Under the pieces are notes generated by a model. The model had not been told where the DNA came from, ran no database searches, and was given only the letters and a program-made list of their open reading frames with translations. From assembly GCF_900112955.1 (NCBI RefSeq), contig NZ_FONP01000009.1, forward strand, positions 31,404 to 95,403: a stretch of DNA of 64,000 nt, given 5' to 3'. Positions 23,669 to 34,068 of the stretch are shown here, piece after piece. Positions within the stretch are counted from its first letter, which is position 1, and each line of letters begins with the position of its first letter. The position numbers were made by a program, and so were the translations under genes. Origin of the DNA: Peptostreptococcus sp. D1. Lineage in GTDB: Bacteria; Bacillota; Clostridia; Peptostreptococcales; Peptostreptococcaceae.

Positions 23669-26179
23669 CTACCATTCCTCTCTTACAATATCCCAAGAGA
23701 AAAGAACTGCTATCAGACTCATAAATACATACACCAAAAATATTAATATTATTTGATTTAGTGGTATACCAACATCCATAGTTTTAGTGAATCCAGATGC
23801 TATCAAATCCTTATTTATACTTACCACCTTATTTACATGATAGATAGAAGCTAATATCGAAGAAATCAATGCAGAGATTATTCCATAATGAAGTGCTTCT
23901 ATAAAATCAATTTTCTGTCTTACCTTCTTTGTCATTCCAATATATCTATAAATTTTTACTTCTTCACGTCTATTAATAAGATTACTTCTCATAATAAATA
24001 TGAAATTTACAGTTGCAAGAATCAAAATCAACACTTGATAGACAATATTAAGCCTTGCTTCACTCTTTAGGTATGAGCCAAAAAATTTCATGTCTTCCCC
24101 TTTACCTCCAATTGAAGTAACATAATTATCAAGTAATGTTTTCTCCAAAAAATCATTCAAGCTATTCACATCACCATTTTTCGTTGTAATAAATACCTTG
24201 TTGTATTTCTCTGCACCTGTTATTTTTTTATAATCATCTTCTCGAATAATAATTTGTCCACCTCTTACTCCGACACTTCCATCCTGCGAAGACGCATATT
24301 TTTTATCCATAATTCCACTAACTGTAACTTCTACCTCAGTGAAATTTGCAAGCTCATTGTCTACTGATGGAATTTTTATTTTCAATTTATCACCGATAGT
24401 TATCCTCTTTAAAACACTCAGATCGAAATTTCCATCTATTTTTGAATATACATTATTGACAAATAAGCAATGGATATCACCAATATTATCTCCGACAATG
24501 TTTTTTCCCTCACTGATAAATGATTTTCTATCCTGTAGCATCTTATCAGAATAACCTCTGACTGCAAGTGGGTATTCAAGATTAATATCGTTTAATCCGT
24601 ACATTTTTTTGTATCTTTCATTTATATTGCTATTGTTATCTACAAGGAACGCATCATTTGAATAGAAATTCGATTCAACTTTATCTATATCCTTATATTG
24701 ATATATTTTTTCCATTACCCCATCATCTATTGTATAGAAAAGCGAATCTGTACCATTGATACTTCCAGAGAGAGTCTTATCCACAGTACCATATGACATT
24801 CCCCAAATACCACCTGAAACGCCTCTGTTGATGCTTTCAGTTAGAAACTCTGAAGAAGAAAAATTCAAGATAAACATATACCCTACAAGAACAATAGTAA
24901 ATATTGTTACTACTGTTCTGGACTTTCTTCTAAGTATATTGCTCCATACAATTTTATATTTAATATTTACATTTCTAACAAGCTTAACCATTTTACTTTT
25001 ATTTAGAGCTGAATTGTCCTTGCTATCGTCTATAAGCTCGATAATTGTCCTTTTTACAACTTTCTTATTCAATAACAGATAGCTTATATACAGGGTAATT
25101 ACATTCATGATAAAGACAATCAGAATAAATATTGGTTTTATTGCTAGCTGAGCATTTTCTTTGTATACAAATTTTATTCCAATAAATGAACACAAAATTC
25201 CCAGTAAAATTCCGACCGTAGTTCCAACAATCCAAAACAAGTTCAAGTATGACTTGACGAATTTTTTTGTTTGTTTCCTTGACATACCAAAGCTTCTAAG
25301 AGTTCCAATTTCAGAGCTCATTTCAGAAATAATAATGCTAAAAATATTATACACAATCAACATTGAAACAAACAACAATAGCAGCATACTAATTATGCTC
25401 TCTTTTTGATATTTAGATCTAAGCTTAAGCATTTCTATGGAACTAATAAAGTCATTTTTTCTAATATTATCCCATCCCATTTTTAATTTACTCTGTAAGG
25501 TTTCTATATATTGTGTAACATTCTCGCTATTCTTTAAAAATATTACTCCATCATAAATTGAGCCTTTTCCCTGATTATCGCCTCCAGTAAATGCTTTAAA
25601 TTTTACACCACCAGTGGATACTGTAATATCATCATAGTACTTTGTAGATTTTGTCAAATATCCAACTATTATATATTTTTTATCAACAGAATCCATTACA
25701 TTCTTGTTGTTTATAATTTTTTTATCAATCTCTAACATGGTTATTTCTTTTCCAATTGGATCGTCTATTTTCATATTATCTATAGCTTTTTTCTCAATAA
25801 TTATTTCATTTTCATTTTTAGGATATGAGCCAACCAGTTTATATTTAAGAGAATCAATATACTCTTTGTTGTATTGATATTTACTTAATTTTATGCCTGA
25901 CTTTCTGTAAATTGATGAATTTAACTTCTGAGCATAAGCCATTTTAGAAATATTACTTTCACCGCCAAGCTTAGCAATATCGGATAATTTGATATTATCA
26001 AACGAAATATCATAGCTTCCATTTATGTTTCTCGATTCATTTATTTGAGATTCATAGCCAGACTCCCTAATAGTATTAACGCTAAAAAACAATACCGTAC
26101 CGACAATTATACTTGCCAAAAGTGCGGCAGTCTTATTTTTATTTTTCAAAAAAAATTGAAAACACAATCTATACATCAT
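23669..26179 (-). CDS. FtsX-type ABC permease with large extracellular domain
   Basis: An 836-residue permease with two FtsX/MacB cores: a first membrane helix (~18-35), an extracellular region to ~260, three helices (~265-370), then a second repeat with helix at ~420-440, another extracellular region (~445-715) and three helices at the C-terminus. This 2 x (1+3) layout is usual for Gram-positive MacB-like permeases of peptide resistance/export. GGAG precedes the ATG by 6 bases. First gene of a three-gene operon with the ATPase (48 bases on) and the exporter. Confidence 0.88.
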   Translation of the reverse strand: MMYRLCFQFFLKNKNKTAALLASIIVGTVLFFSVNTIRESGYESQINESRNINGSYDISFDNIKLSDIAKLGGESNISKMAYAQKLNSSIYRKSGIKLSKYQYNKEYIDSLKYKLVGSYPKNENEIIIEKKAIDNMKIDDPIGKEITMLEIDKKIINNKNVMDSVDKKYIIVGYLTKSTKYYDDITVSTGGVKFKAFTGGDNQGKGSIYDGVIFLKNSENVTQYIETLQSKLKMGWDNIRKNDFISSIEMLKLRSKYQKESIISMLLLLFVSMLIVYNIFSIIISEMSSEIGTLRSFGMSRKQTKKFVKSYLNLFWIVGTTVGILLGILCSFIGIKFVYKENAQLAIKPIFILIVFIMNVITLYISYLLLNKKVVKRTIIELIDDSKDNSALNKSKMVKLVRNVNIKYKIVWSNILRRKSRTVVTIFTIVLVGYMFILNFSSSEFLTESINRGVSGGIWGMSYGTVDKTLSGSINGTDSLFYTIDDGVMEKIYQYKDIDKVESNFYSNDAFLVDNNSNINERYKKMYGLNDINLEYPLAVRGYSDKMLQDRKSFISEGKNIVGDNIGDIHCLFVNNVYSKIDGNFDLSVLKRITIGDKLKIKIPSVDNELANFTEVEVTVSGIMDKKYASSQDGSVGVRGGQIIIREDDYKKITGAEKYNKVFITTKNGDVNSLNDFLEKTLLDNYVTSIGGKGEDMKFFGSYLKSEARLNIVYQVLILILATVNFIFIMRSNLINRREEVKIYRYIGMTKKVRQKIDFIEALHYGIISALISSILASIYHVNKVVSINKDLIASGFTKTMDVGIPLNQIILIFLVYVFMSLIAVLFSWDIVREEW

Positions 26180-26324
26180 TATTCACTCCTTTAACTCCCA
26201 TCTTAGTTTTAACACTTCTATCTTATAAGAAATATTTCATACAATCAATACATATATATTTTTTTTATAAAAAAATAATAAATAATATACATAATTTACA
26301 TAATTATCAAACTATGCTAAAATT

Positions 26325-27494
26325 ATGACTATAAATAGATTCATGCGAAGGAGAGATTATATTGATATGAGGAACAACTGTATTTCATCAAAAAATATTA
26401 ATTTAAATAGTATTCAAGACGCATACAAAGACTTTCTAAATGACCCTATTCTTACAAAAAGAAACTCTTTATTGATTGAACTTTCTAATATAATCAAAAA
26501 CAATGACATAAAAGAAGAAACTGTAAATGAATTCCTAGCACATTCTTATAGCCTTATCGACTACATGAGTCAATATGACGCAAAAATTAGTAAATGCATA
26601 ATAGATATTTCAAATAATTCTGAATCATCTACGGAAGTTGTCTCGTATCTATCATGTATATTAAATAAACACAGAATTTGGAAAAGGAGTTTAAAAAATA
26701 TCAATTACATATTTGAGAACCTTGACAATATATATAACGTCAAAATGCCAAAATATAAGAGTATTCATTACTTGAAATTCTCATCTACAGAGCTAATCAA
26801 TGACTTCCCAAATATGTATTATTATAAAAATTACGATATCAATAAAATCCTAAGCACCACAATAATGCCGAATGATTTATCAACAGATATGTCTGATGGT
26901 ATCAGCTCATTCGATTTATTGATATTAAGAGCAATATTTTCTTTTTATGACAATAATATATTTGTTATTTCATATAAAAACCTGAGTAAGTATATATCCT
27001 TCTCTAACAGCTATATTATCACAGATAATCTGCTAAAAAAGGTTAAATCATCAGTGAGAAAATTGTTAAATACAAATGTCTTGATACGTGATAATTTATA
27101 CAATCACGTCTATGTTGAGAAATTAATATATGCAATAGATAATGAATACGGCTTTATCGTTCTTCAAGAAATTCCAATATATAGCTTTTCAATTGAACAC
27201 AATCTATACACAAAGCTCAATTATAAATTTTTTGATTGCCCTGTCTCAATGACAGACTTAAACATCGCAATCAGAGAATACTTGATTTACCAGCTAGTTA
27301 ATATAGGTGAGGGTACTGATATCTTTTTTGAAGATTTTTACTCAAATATCAAAATAACAGATACCCAAATGAAAAAAAAGAGTCGAGAGGTTGTTATTAG
27401 AATATTAGATTATTGGAAAAATAATAATTTGATTTATAATTATTCGATAAACAAGCTTCAAAATAAGTATATAAGCTTTAGTTTTTTTAGATAA
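26325..27494 (+). CDS. Uncharacterised protein with a replication-initiator-like winged-helix region
   Basis: A 389-residue soluble, Asn/Ile/Tyr/Ser-rich protein with no membrane segments. The middle (~190-250, SSFDLLILRAIFSFY, then ISYKNLSKYISFSNS and VKSSVRKLLNTNVLI) reads like a winged helix, and the later IPIYSFSIEHN and MTDLNIAIREYLIYQL recall patterns in replication-initiator-like proteins of clostridial plasmids and integrative elements. That resemblance is from memory and weak; no replicon genes sit beside it. The start is uncertain: ATG 26325 lacks a Shine-Dalgarno site, while ATG 26367 has AAGGAG 13 bases upstream. A monocistronic gene divergent from the FtsX permease. Confidence 0.55.
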   Translation: MTINRFMRRRDYIDMRNNCISSKNINLNSIQDAYKDFLNDPILTKRNSLLIELSNIIKNNDIKEETVNEFLAHSYSLIDYMSQYDAKISKCIIDISNNSESSTEVVSYLSCILNKHRIWKRSLKNINYIFENLDNIYNVKMPKYKSIHYLKFSSTELINDFPNMYYYKNYDINKILSTTIMPNDLSTDMSDGISSFDLLILRAIFSFYDNNIFVISYKNLSKYISFSNSYIITDNLLKKVKSSVRKLLNTNVLIRDNLYNHVYVEKLIYAIDNEYGFIVLQEIPIYSFSIEHNLYTKLNYKFFDCPVSMTDLNIAIREYLIYQLVNIGEGTDIFFEDFYSNIKITDTQMKKKSREVVIRILDYWKNNNLIYNYSINKLQNKYISFSFFR

Positions 27495-27497
27495 AAA

Positions 27498-27536
27498 TAC
27501 ACTACAGTACCAAGTGTAGCGCGATACTGTAGTGTA
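27498..27536. terminator. Hairpin between convergent genes, probably a bidirectional terminator
   Basis: A perfect 12-bp stem, TACACTACAGTA (27498-27509) with TACTGTAGTGTA (27525-27536). The minus strand continues with a T-rich stretch, so it best serves the DUF2974 gene; it lies 4 bases past the stop of the plus-strand gene and may end both. Confidence 0.75.
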
Positions 27537-27596
27537 AAATATTCCTTCATTCATCAACTGCTATCTCTAGCATCACAAAAAAGCTACACACTCCAA

Positions 27597-28754
27597 TCAC
27601 TTTCTGTCAAAACGTATTTTTCTCCCTTTGCTTTTTAACAGAATACTTTTTTTCTTTTTTGTTCTCATTTCAAAATCTGTCTTTAGAAATAGGCTAAAAA
27701 TGCTAGACAGCTGATCTCTTCTCTTCGGTTCCAAGCTAGACATTTCTTTAATTATTTTAATAGCTGACTTTAGCTTCTTATTTGTTATATCACCAGTTCT
27801 CACAGCGTTTGTTGAATTTTTTATTATCTCGTAAAACTCATCTACAAAGATTACTCTTTCCTCATGCGATAGATTTTCCAGCCATGTCTTAAGAGTAATA
27901 TCAATTCTATTTGATTCATCAGACAATTTTTTAGCTCTCACAAATGATTTTCCGACCACCCTCCAATTCATCCCATTATGCTGAATAAATCCATTATTTC
28001 CGATAGCCTCGATGACGGAATACTTTTCATTATCGTACATCAAAATACCCACAACAGAGTCCACCGGAAGTATTTTACTGACCTTTTTTACAGTATCCTG
28101 ATAAGCCTCCGATTCAATCATTTCCTTGGAAAATCCCGGTCCATCATTATTGAAAACACACCTTATTCTTTTCCTATCCTTCGTTGATAGCCCTACTACG
28201 GAATAAACAGCAAAATTACCTCCCTTCGAGTGTCCACCGACATATATATTTTTATAAGAGTTATTTTCTATTATTCTTTTTAAATATTTAGCAGATTCTA
28301 CTTGTCCGAATACCGGTGTCGAAAAGCTCATATTAAAATCTTCCTTGAATCCCAGTATTGTGTCATCTGTTCCCCTGAAAGCTACAAAGATATTATCTTC
28401 ATCAATCACAAAACACATCGCACAAAACTGACTCTGATTTATTTCATCATATTTGCTGATATATTCAGTCAGGATAATATCCTTAAACCTCTCAGATTTA
28501 GCTGCCTTTCTCAGTAGGTTTTCAACCATAACTATCATATCTGAGTAGGACTTTTCCTTTTGAAGCTTTGAATCATCCATTCCCTTTGATGCAAAATATT
28601 TCCTTGACAGCTCCTTTATAGATATTCCATTTTTAGGTGCTCCAAAATTCAAATATGACAACATGGAAAATATCAAATTATCTACTTCATTTAATCTATC
28701 AACCTGAAACGTAATATCGCCTCTCCACGTCATATAATCTAGTACACTTGACAT
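27597..28754 (-). CDS. DUF2974 (Mbeg1-like) alpha/beta hydrolase, lipase class 3-like
   Basis: A 385-residue protein beginning MSSVLDYMTWRGDITF, the usual opening of DUF2974 proteins. The nucleophile elbow GGHSKGGN (Ser at ~175) and the oxyanion-side FAFRGTDD-like VAFRGTDDTI support an alpha/beta hydrolase of lipase type. Substrate unknown. It has no signal peptide. AGGTGA stands before the ATG. It is a single-gene unit ended by the hairpin at 27498-27536. Confidence 0.85.
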   Translation of the reverse strand: MSSVLDYMTWRGDITFQVDRLNEVDNLIFSMLSYLNFGAPKNGISIKELSRKYFASKGMDDSKLQKEKSYSDMIVMVENLLRKAAKSERFKDIILTEYISKYDEINQSQFCAMCFVIDEDNIFVAFRGTDDTILGFKEDFNMSFSTPVFGQVESAKYLKRIIENNSYKNIYVGGHSKGGNFAVYSVVGLSTKDRKRIRCVFNNDGPGFSKEMIESEAYQDTVKKVSKILPVDSVVGILMYDNEKYSVIEAIGNNGFIQHNGMNWRVVGKSFVRAKKLSDESNRIDITLKTWLENLSHEERVIFVDEFYEIIKNSTNAVRTGDITNKKLKSAIKIIKEMSSLEPKRRDQLSSIFSLFLKTDFEMRTKKKKSILLKSKGRKIRFDRK

Positions 28755-29072
28755 TAATTCACCTCATTTCATCATCTATCACAAAACTCCAGCCAAAAAA
28801 TTACTACCTATTATACCGAAGCCATTACTTATTAACTAATATTATAATACTTAAATGCTCATTTTTTCAACTAGTTCCAGTCTTATTGTTATGTATATAC
28901 AAGTATTTCATACCCTCTTATTATAGTTATTTACAATACTTATTATACGTATAATAGTTTTTATCTATACTATGCTTATTCTCTCTCATTCATATATATT
29001 TTTCTTTATGTTTAATATATAATGATGTTGATAGAAAAAAATTAATTTAATAAAAATTGGGAGGTAATATTA
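28755..29072. other. Divergent intergenic region
   Basis: 318 AT-rich bases between the DUF2974 and rhodanese genes. A TATAAT box lies at 29018-29023 for the rhodanese gene, without a clear -35 box. No other structure recognised. Confidence 0.4.
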
Positions 29073-29834
29073 ATGAAATTAAAAAATTCTAAGTATTTAC
29101 TACTTGCACTTTTAGTTGCATCATCTGTAGGTCTATCTGCATGTGGTCAGAAAGCTGAGGAAAAGGCTAATACTCAGACTGAAGAAAAAGCTGGGGAAAC
29201 TAAGGCTGCCGAAGTAAAAGCAATGAAGGGTGATGAATTGGCTAAGATCGAAGCTGACAAAAAGGAAAAGGAAAACTATCTTGTAATTGACGTAAGATCT
29301 CCTGAAGAGTATAAGGCTGGTCATCTTAAATTTGCCATCAATATGCCAATAGATACTTTTGAGGCTGACTACAAGAAAATAGAAGCTTTCAAAGACAAAG
29401 ACGTAGTTCTATACTGCAATTCTGGTAAAAAGAGTGCAAAGGCTGCTGAAGTTCTTGTAAACAATGGATTCCAAAAAGTTTACAATGCTGACGGAGTAAA
29501 GCAATTTAAATACGAGCTTGTAACTTTTGAAAGTAAAATGGGCGCTGATTTCATTCAGGATATAAAGGGAGGAAAAGCTGGTCTTGTTATAGATGCCAGA
29601 GAAGCAAAAGACTTTGAGGCTGGCTCTTTTGATAAGGCTGTTAATATAATGCCTGATGATTTTGAGTCTAAGAAAAGCTCACTTCCAACAGATAAGAATG
29701 CAGCAATATACGTATTCTGCTATTCTGGAAACAAATCTGCAACAGTTGCTGAAAGCTTGACAAAGGAAGGATACACTAATGTAGTTAACTCATTAGATGG
29801 AACAAAGGAAATAGATTTCGGATTCAGTAAATAA
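29073..29834 (+). CDS. Lipoprotein with two rhodanese domains
   Basis: 253 residues. The N-terminus is a lipoprotein signal with lipobox LSAC (Cys at ~24), followed by an acidic/Ala-Lys linker. Rhodanese domain 1 (~50-145) has the active-site loop YCNSGKKSA; domain 2 (~160-250) has FCYSGNKSA. Both keep the catalytic Cys, so the surface-anchored protein may transfer sulfane sulfur or handle sulfide/cyanide/selenium outside the cell. A GGGAGG site precedes the ATG by 8 bases. Monocistronic. Confidence 0.92.
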   Translation: MKLKNSKYLLLALLVASSVGLSACGQKAEEKANTQTEEKAGETKAAEVKAMKGDELAKIEADKKEKENYLVIDVRSPEEYKAGHLKFAINMPIDTFEADYKKIEAFKDKDVVLYCNSGKKSAKAAEVLVNNGFQKVYNADGVKQFKYELVTFESKMGADFIQDIKGGKAGLVIDAREAKDFEAGSFDKAVNIMPDDFESKKSSLPTDKNAAIYVFCYSGNKSATVAESLTKEGYTNVVNSLDGTKEIDFGFSK

Positions 29835-29892
29835 TTAGTGTTTATAATTAATGCATGTCAAGGGACTAACTCGTAAAAGTCCCAAATAAAAG

Positions 29893-29943
29893 GCATACCC
29901 ACATTCTCCACGTATAAAAATGAATGTAGGGTATGCTTTTTAT
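29893..29943. terminator. Bidirectional intrinsic terminator
   Basis: GCATACCC-ACATTC (29893-29906) pairs with GAATGTAGGGTATGC (29922-29936) with one bulged base, flanked by an A run on the left and a T run on the right. It serves the convergent rhodanese and GNAT genes. A smaller GGGACT/AGTCCC stem lies just before it (~29869-29883). Confidence 0.88.
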
Positions 29944-29947
29944 TATA

Positions 29948-30400
29948 TCATTTTGTCGGTTTATCAAGTATCATCTGATTATATTCAAGAGGCTCAAACC
30001 CTAATTCTCTATACAATTTTTTCGCTCTTACATTGTAAGGAGAAACCTCCAATCTAAATCTTGAAGCATTTTTAAATTCATTCATAATATATTTGAAATA
30101 TGCTCTTGCAATTCCTCTACTTCTATAATCTGGACAAATATACAAATCCTCTAGTTGAACATTTATTCCAGCAACTTCGGAGGTGTAGTAAGTAGTTACC
30201 ACACCGAACCCTACTAAATTACCCGAATAATGTACCTCATATCCATTTACAGAGAATTTTTTTGACATTATGTCATCTAATAATCTCCTTATTATTTTTG
30301 TATCTATGGGATGGTCTACGGCGTCAGATCTATAAAATTCAACCATCATATCATATAGCTTATCGTAATTATCATCTTGATACTCATAAAATTCTATCAT
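29948..30400 (-). CDS. GNAT-family N-acetyltransferase
   Basis: 150 residues with the acetyl-CoA binding region DLYICPDYRSRGIARAYFKYIM (motif A, R-x-x-G-x-A) and a C-terminal LYRELGFEPL typical of GNAT enzymes. Substrate unknown. Start placed at 30400 (MIEFYEYQDD) because GGGAGA lies 6 bases upstream; an upstream in-frame start would run into the rpoC terminator hairpin. Confidence 0.88.
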   Translation of the reverse strand: MIEFYEYQDDNYDKLYDMMVEFYRSDAVDHPIDTKIIRRLLDDIMSKKFSVNGYEVHYSGNLVGFGVVTTYYTSEVAGINVQLEDLYICPDYRSRGIARAYFKYIMNEFKNASRFRLEVSPYNVRAKKLYRELGFEPLEYNQMILDKPTK

Positions 30401-30424
30401 AAATATTCTCCCAAAGCTCCTAAC

Positions 30425-30459
30425 ATATAAAGGCACCTAAGAGCTGTCCTAGGTGCCTT
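30425..30459 (-). terminator. Intrinsic terminator of the rpoBC operon
   Basis: A perfect 10-bp stem, AAGGCACCTA (30430-30439) with TAGGTGCCTT (30450-30459), followed on the minus strand by a short T-rich run. It lies about 20 bases after the rpoC stop, so rpoC is the last gene. Confidence 0.83.
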
Positions 30460-30481
30460 ACAAAAGCTAAATTAGATTTTA

Positions 30482-33400
30482 TTAAGCCTGTTCAGCTTCT
30501 TCAATCTCAATTTCTTCTTTTTCAATAGCAATATTTCTGTACTTCTTCATTCCAGTACCTGCTGGAATTAGCTTACCAAGAATTACATTTTCTTTTAGAC
30601 CAATCAAATGGTCTTCTTTACCCTTGATTGCTGCATCTGTTAATACTCTAGTAGTTTCCTGGAATGAGGCTGCTGATAAGAATGACTCAGTAGCAAGAGA
30701 CGCCTTTGTTATACCAAGCAATACTCTCTTTGCAGTGGCAGGTCTTTCTCCTCTTTCTTCAGCCATTGCATTGCTCCTATTGTAGTTGAGTACATCTTCA
30801 TATCCACCTGGCAATAAATCAGTATCACCTGGATCCTCAACCTTAACCTTTGAAAGCATCTGTCTAACTATGACCTCTATATGCTTGTCATTGATATCAA
30901 CCCCTTGAAGTCTATAAACTCTTTGAACTTCCTTTACTATATAATCCTGTACTCCACCAATTCCATTTACTCTGATTATATCATGTGGATTGATAGATCC
31001 TTGCGTAATAGGTTCTCCAGCCTTTATGAAAGCACCGTTTTTTACTCTGATTCTAGAACCATATGGTATCTGATATACTTCTGATTCGCCAGCTTCAGGA
31101 GTTACGATAACTTCTTTTCTCTTTCCAGCTTCGTCTATTTCAACTGTACCAGTGATTTCCGATATAATAGCAAGCCCCTTTGGTTTACGAGCTTCGAAAA
31201 GCTCCTCAACTCTAGGAAGCCCCTGTGTAATATCTCCGCCGGCAACCCCACCTGTATGGAAAGTACGCATTGTAAGCTGTGTACCCGGCTCACCAATTGA
31301 CTGCGCTGCTATAATACCTACTGCCTCACCAATATTTACTGGCTTACCTGTTGCAAGATTTCTACCGTAACACTTAGCACAAACACCGTGTTCAGTCTTA
31401 CAATTCAATACAGTTCTAATTTTTATTGACTCGATTCCAGCATCTACAATTCTATCTGCATCATCTTCAAGAATCATTTGATCAGCACCTACTATTTCTT
31501 CACCTGTATTTGGATCTACAATTGGTTCAATAGTATATCTACCAATAATTCTATCTCTCAATTCTTCAATTACTTCATTTCCATCCTTAATTGCGAAAAT
31601 TTCAGTAGTTTCAGTAGTTCCACAATCCATATCTCTCACGATAACGTCCTGACTTACGTCTACCAATCTTCTTGTCAAATATCCAGAGTCGGCAGTACGA
31701 AGCGCTGTATCGGCAAGACCCTTTCTGGCACCATGAGAAGATGTAAAGTATTCCATAACTGAAAGACCCTCACGGAAGTTAGATTTAACTGGGATTTCCA
31801 CTGTTTTACCAGAGGCATTCGCCATCAGACCACGCATACCTGCAAGCTGTCTAATCTGGTTTTTGGAACCTCTGGCTCCAGAGTGAGCCATGATAAATAT
31901 ATTATTCATTCTGTCAAGACCATCCATCAGTGCATCTGTAACCTTGTCCGTAGTAGCTGTCCATGTTTCAATAACTTTTTCATATCTTTCATCGTTTGAA
32001 ATAAGACCTCTTCTATAGGCTTTTTCATATTTATCTACTAAATCCTCTGCTTCCTTCAAGTAAGTATATTTCGCTTCTGGAATGTCCATATCTGCAACTG
32101 CAACAGTTATTCCACCAACAGTCGAATACTTATATCCCATGCTCTTTACATAGTCAAGAAGCTCTGCAGTTTTTGTATTTCCATGCTTTCTAAAGCACTT
32201 GTCAATTATCTTTCCTAATTTCTTTTTGTCAGCCAAGAAATCAACTTCCAAGCTAAAAGGATCCCTTTCTCTATCAACAAAGCCTAAATCCTGAGGTATA
32301 CCTTCATTGAATATAAATCTGCCAACTGTACTTTCTATCAATGAGCTTCTACCATCTGGCAATGTTTTTCTCATTTTAACCAAAGCGTGTAGCTCAACCT
32401 TGTGATTAAAATATGAAAGCAGTAATTCATTATAATCCTTAAATATCGATCCAGTACCCTTTGCTCCTTCCTGAGCCTCTATGGTCAAATAATATGAACC
32501 AAGAACCATATCCTGTGAAGGAGTGGTAATAGGTGCACCATCCTTTGGAGCAAGTATATTATTTACTGACAGCATCAAATATCTAGCTTCGGCCTGAGCT
32601 TCCACAGACAATGGAACGTGAACAGCCATCTGGTCACCGTCAAAGTCAGCATTGTATGCTGTACAAACCAATGGATGTAGTTTTATTGCCTTACCCTCTA
32701 CCAATACTGGCTCAAACGCCTGAATACCAAGTCTATGTAGAGTAGGTGCACGATTAAGCAAAACTGGATGGCTCTTAATAACCTCTTCCAACACATCCCA
32801 TACCTCTGGCTTTACTTTTTCTACGATAGTTTTTGCACTCTTAATATTATGTGCATATCCTTTTTCTACCAATTTGTCCATAACAAATGGTTTGAATAGC
32901 TCCAATGCCATTTTCTTTGGAAGACCACACTGATAGAATTTAAGCTCCGGTCCAACTACAATAACAGAACGCCCTGAGTAATCAACTCTCTTACCTAGCA
33001 AATTCTGTCTGAAACGCCCTTGCTTACCTTTTAGCATATCTGATAGCGACTTAAGTGGTCTGTTTCCTGGACCAGTTACTGGTCTACCTCGTCTACCATT
33101 ATCTATCAATGCATCAACAGCTTCTTGAAGCATTCTCTTTTCATTTCTTACTATGATTTCTGGAGCACCTAATTCAAGAAGTCTCTTCAATCTATTATTT
33201 CTATTGATTACTCTTCTGTATAAATCATTCAAATCAGAGGTTGCAAATCTACCACCATCCAGTTGAACCATAGGTCTTAAATCTGGAGGTATCACCGGAA
33301 TAGCTTCAAGAATCATCCATTCTGGCTTATTTCCTGACTTTTTGAAAGCCTCCACTACTTCAAGACGTCTGATTGTTCTCACTCTCTTCTGTCCAGTAGC

Positions 33401-33991
33401 ATCCTTTAAATCAGCTCTTAATTCAACAGACTGAGCTTCAAGATCAATATCCTCCAAAAGCTTCTTCACTGCTTCTGCACCAATACCCACTTCAAACTCA
33501 TATCCATATTTTTCCAAGGCATTTCTGTATTCTCTTTCAGTCAAAACCTGCTTGTACGCTAATCCAGTTTCTCCTGGATTAGTCACAACATAGGAAGCAA
33601 AATATAATACTTTTTCAAGAGATCTAGGAGACATATCTAATAGCAAGCCCATCCTAGATGGTATCCCTTTAAAGTACCAAATATGAGACATTGGTGCTGC
33701 CAATTCTATATGACCCATTCTCTCTCTTCTTACCTTTGACTTTGTTACTTCAACACCACATCTATCACAAACTACACCTTTATATCTGACACGTCTGTAC
33801 TTCCCACAATGACACTCCCAGTCCTTTGTAGGTCCGAAAATTCTTTCACAGAACAAACCATCTTTTTCTGGCTTCAAAGTTCTATAATTTATTGTTTCTG
33901 GTTTCTTTACTTCCCCTCTTGACCACTGTCTAATTCTCTCTGGAGAAGCCAAACCTATCTTTATCGACTCAAAATTATTTAATTCAAACAA
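30482..33991 (-). CDS. rpoC: DNA-directed RNA polymerase subunit beta'
   Basis: About 1169 residues, the usual Firmicute length. Visible landmarks: the N-terminal zinc-binding CHCG and CDRCG, the catalytic Mg-binding [12 protein letters not shown], the trigger-loop/bridge-helix region ([14 protein letters not shown]), and the second zinc site with [14 protein letters not shown] set the start at a TTG (33991) reading [16 protein letters not shown] as in other RpoC proteins, with AAGGGAG 8 bases upstream; the ATG 9 codons earlier places that site inside the gene and has none of its own. rpoB lies 77 bases upstream. The str genes (rpsL-rpsG-fusA-tuf) that often follow are absent. Confidence 0.97.
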   Translation of the reverse strand: MFELNNFESIKIGLASPERIRQWSRGEVKKPETINYRTLKPEKDGLFCERIFGPTKDWECHCGKYRRVRYKGVVCDRCGVEVTKSKVRRERMGHIELAAPMSHIWYFKGIPSRMGLLLDMSPRSLEKVLYFASYVVTNPGETGLAYKQVLTEREYRNALEKYGYEFEVGIGAEAVKKLLEDIDLEAQSVELRADLKDATGQKRVRTIRRLEVVEAFKKSGNKPEWMILEAIPVIPPDLRPMVQLDGGRFATSDLNDLYRRVINRNNRLKRLLELGAPEIIVRNEKRMLQEAVDALIDNGRRGRPVTGPGNRPLKSLSDMLKGKQGRFRQNLLGKRVDYSGRSVIVVGPELKFYQCGLPKKMALELFKPFVMDKLVEKGYAHNIKSAKTIVEKVKPEVWDVLEEVIKSHPVLLNRAPTLHRLGIQAFEPVLVEGKAIKLHPLVCTAYNADFDGDQMAVHVPLSVEAQAEARYLMLSVNNILAPKDGAPITTPSQDMVLGSYYLTIEAQEGAKGTGSIFKDYNELLLSYFNHKVELHALVKMRKTLPDGRSSLIESTVGRFIFNEGIPQDLGFVDRERDPFSLEVDFLADKKKLGKIIDKCFRKHGNTKTAELLDYVKSMGYKYSTVGGITVAVADMDIPEAKYTYLKEAEDLVDKYEKAYRRGLISNDERYEKVIETWTATTDKVTDALMDGLDRMNNIFIMAHSGARGSKNQIRQLAGMRGLMANASGKTVEIPVKSNFREGLSVMEYFTSSHGARKGLADTALRTADSGYLTRRLVDVSQDVIVRDMDCGTTETTEIFAIKDGNEVIEELRDRIIGRYTIEPIVDPNTGEEIVGADQMILEDDADRIVDAGIESIKIRTVLNCKTEHGVCAKCYGRNLATGKPVNIGEAVGIIAAQSIGEPGTQLTMRTFHTGGVAGGDITQGLPRVEELFEARKPKGLAIISEITGTVEIDEAGKRKEVIVTPEAGESEVYQIPYGSRIRVKNGAFIKAGEPITQGSINPHDIIRVNGIGGVQDYIVKEVQRVYRLQGVDINDKHIEVIVRQMLSKVKVEDPGDTDLLPGGYEDVLNYNRSNAMAEERGERPATAKRVLLGITKASLATESFLSAASFQETTRVLTDAAIKGKEDHLIGLKENVILGKLIPAGTGMKKYRNIAIEKEEIEIEEAEQA

Positions 33992-34068
33992 GGAGTTCTC
34001 TCCCTTCTTTCGATTCATATATTATTAAAATTTATTTTTCAATCCTTTGCCTATTTACTTACCTGAAA

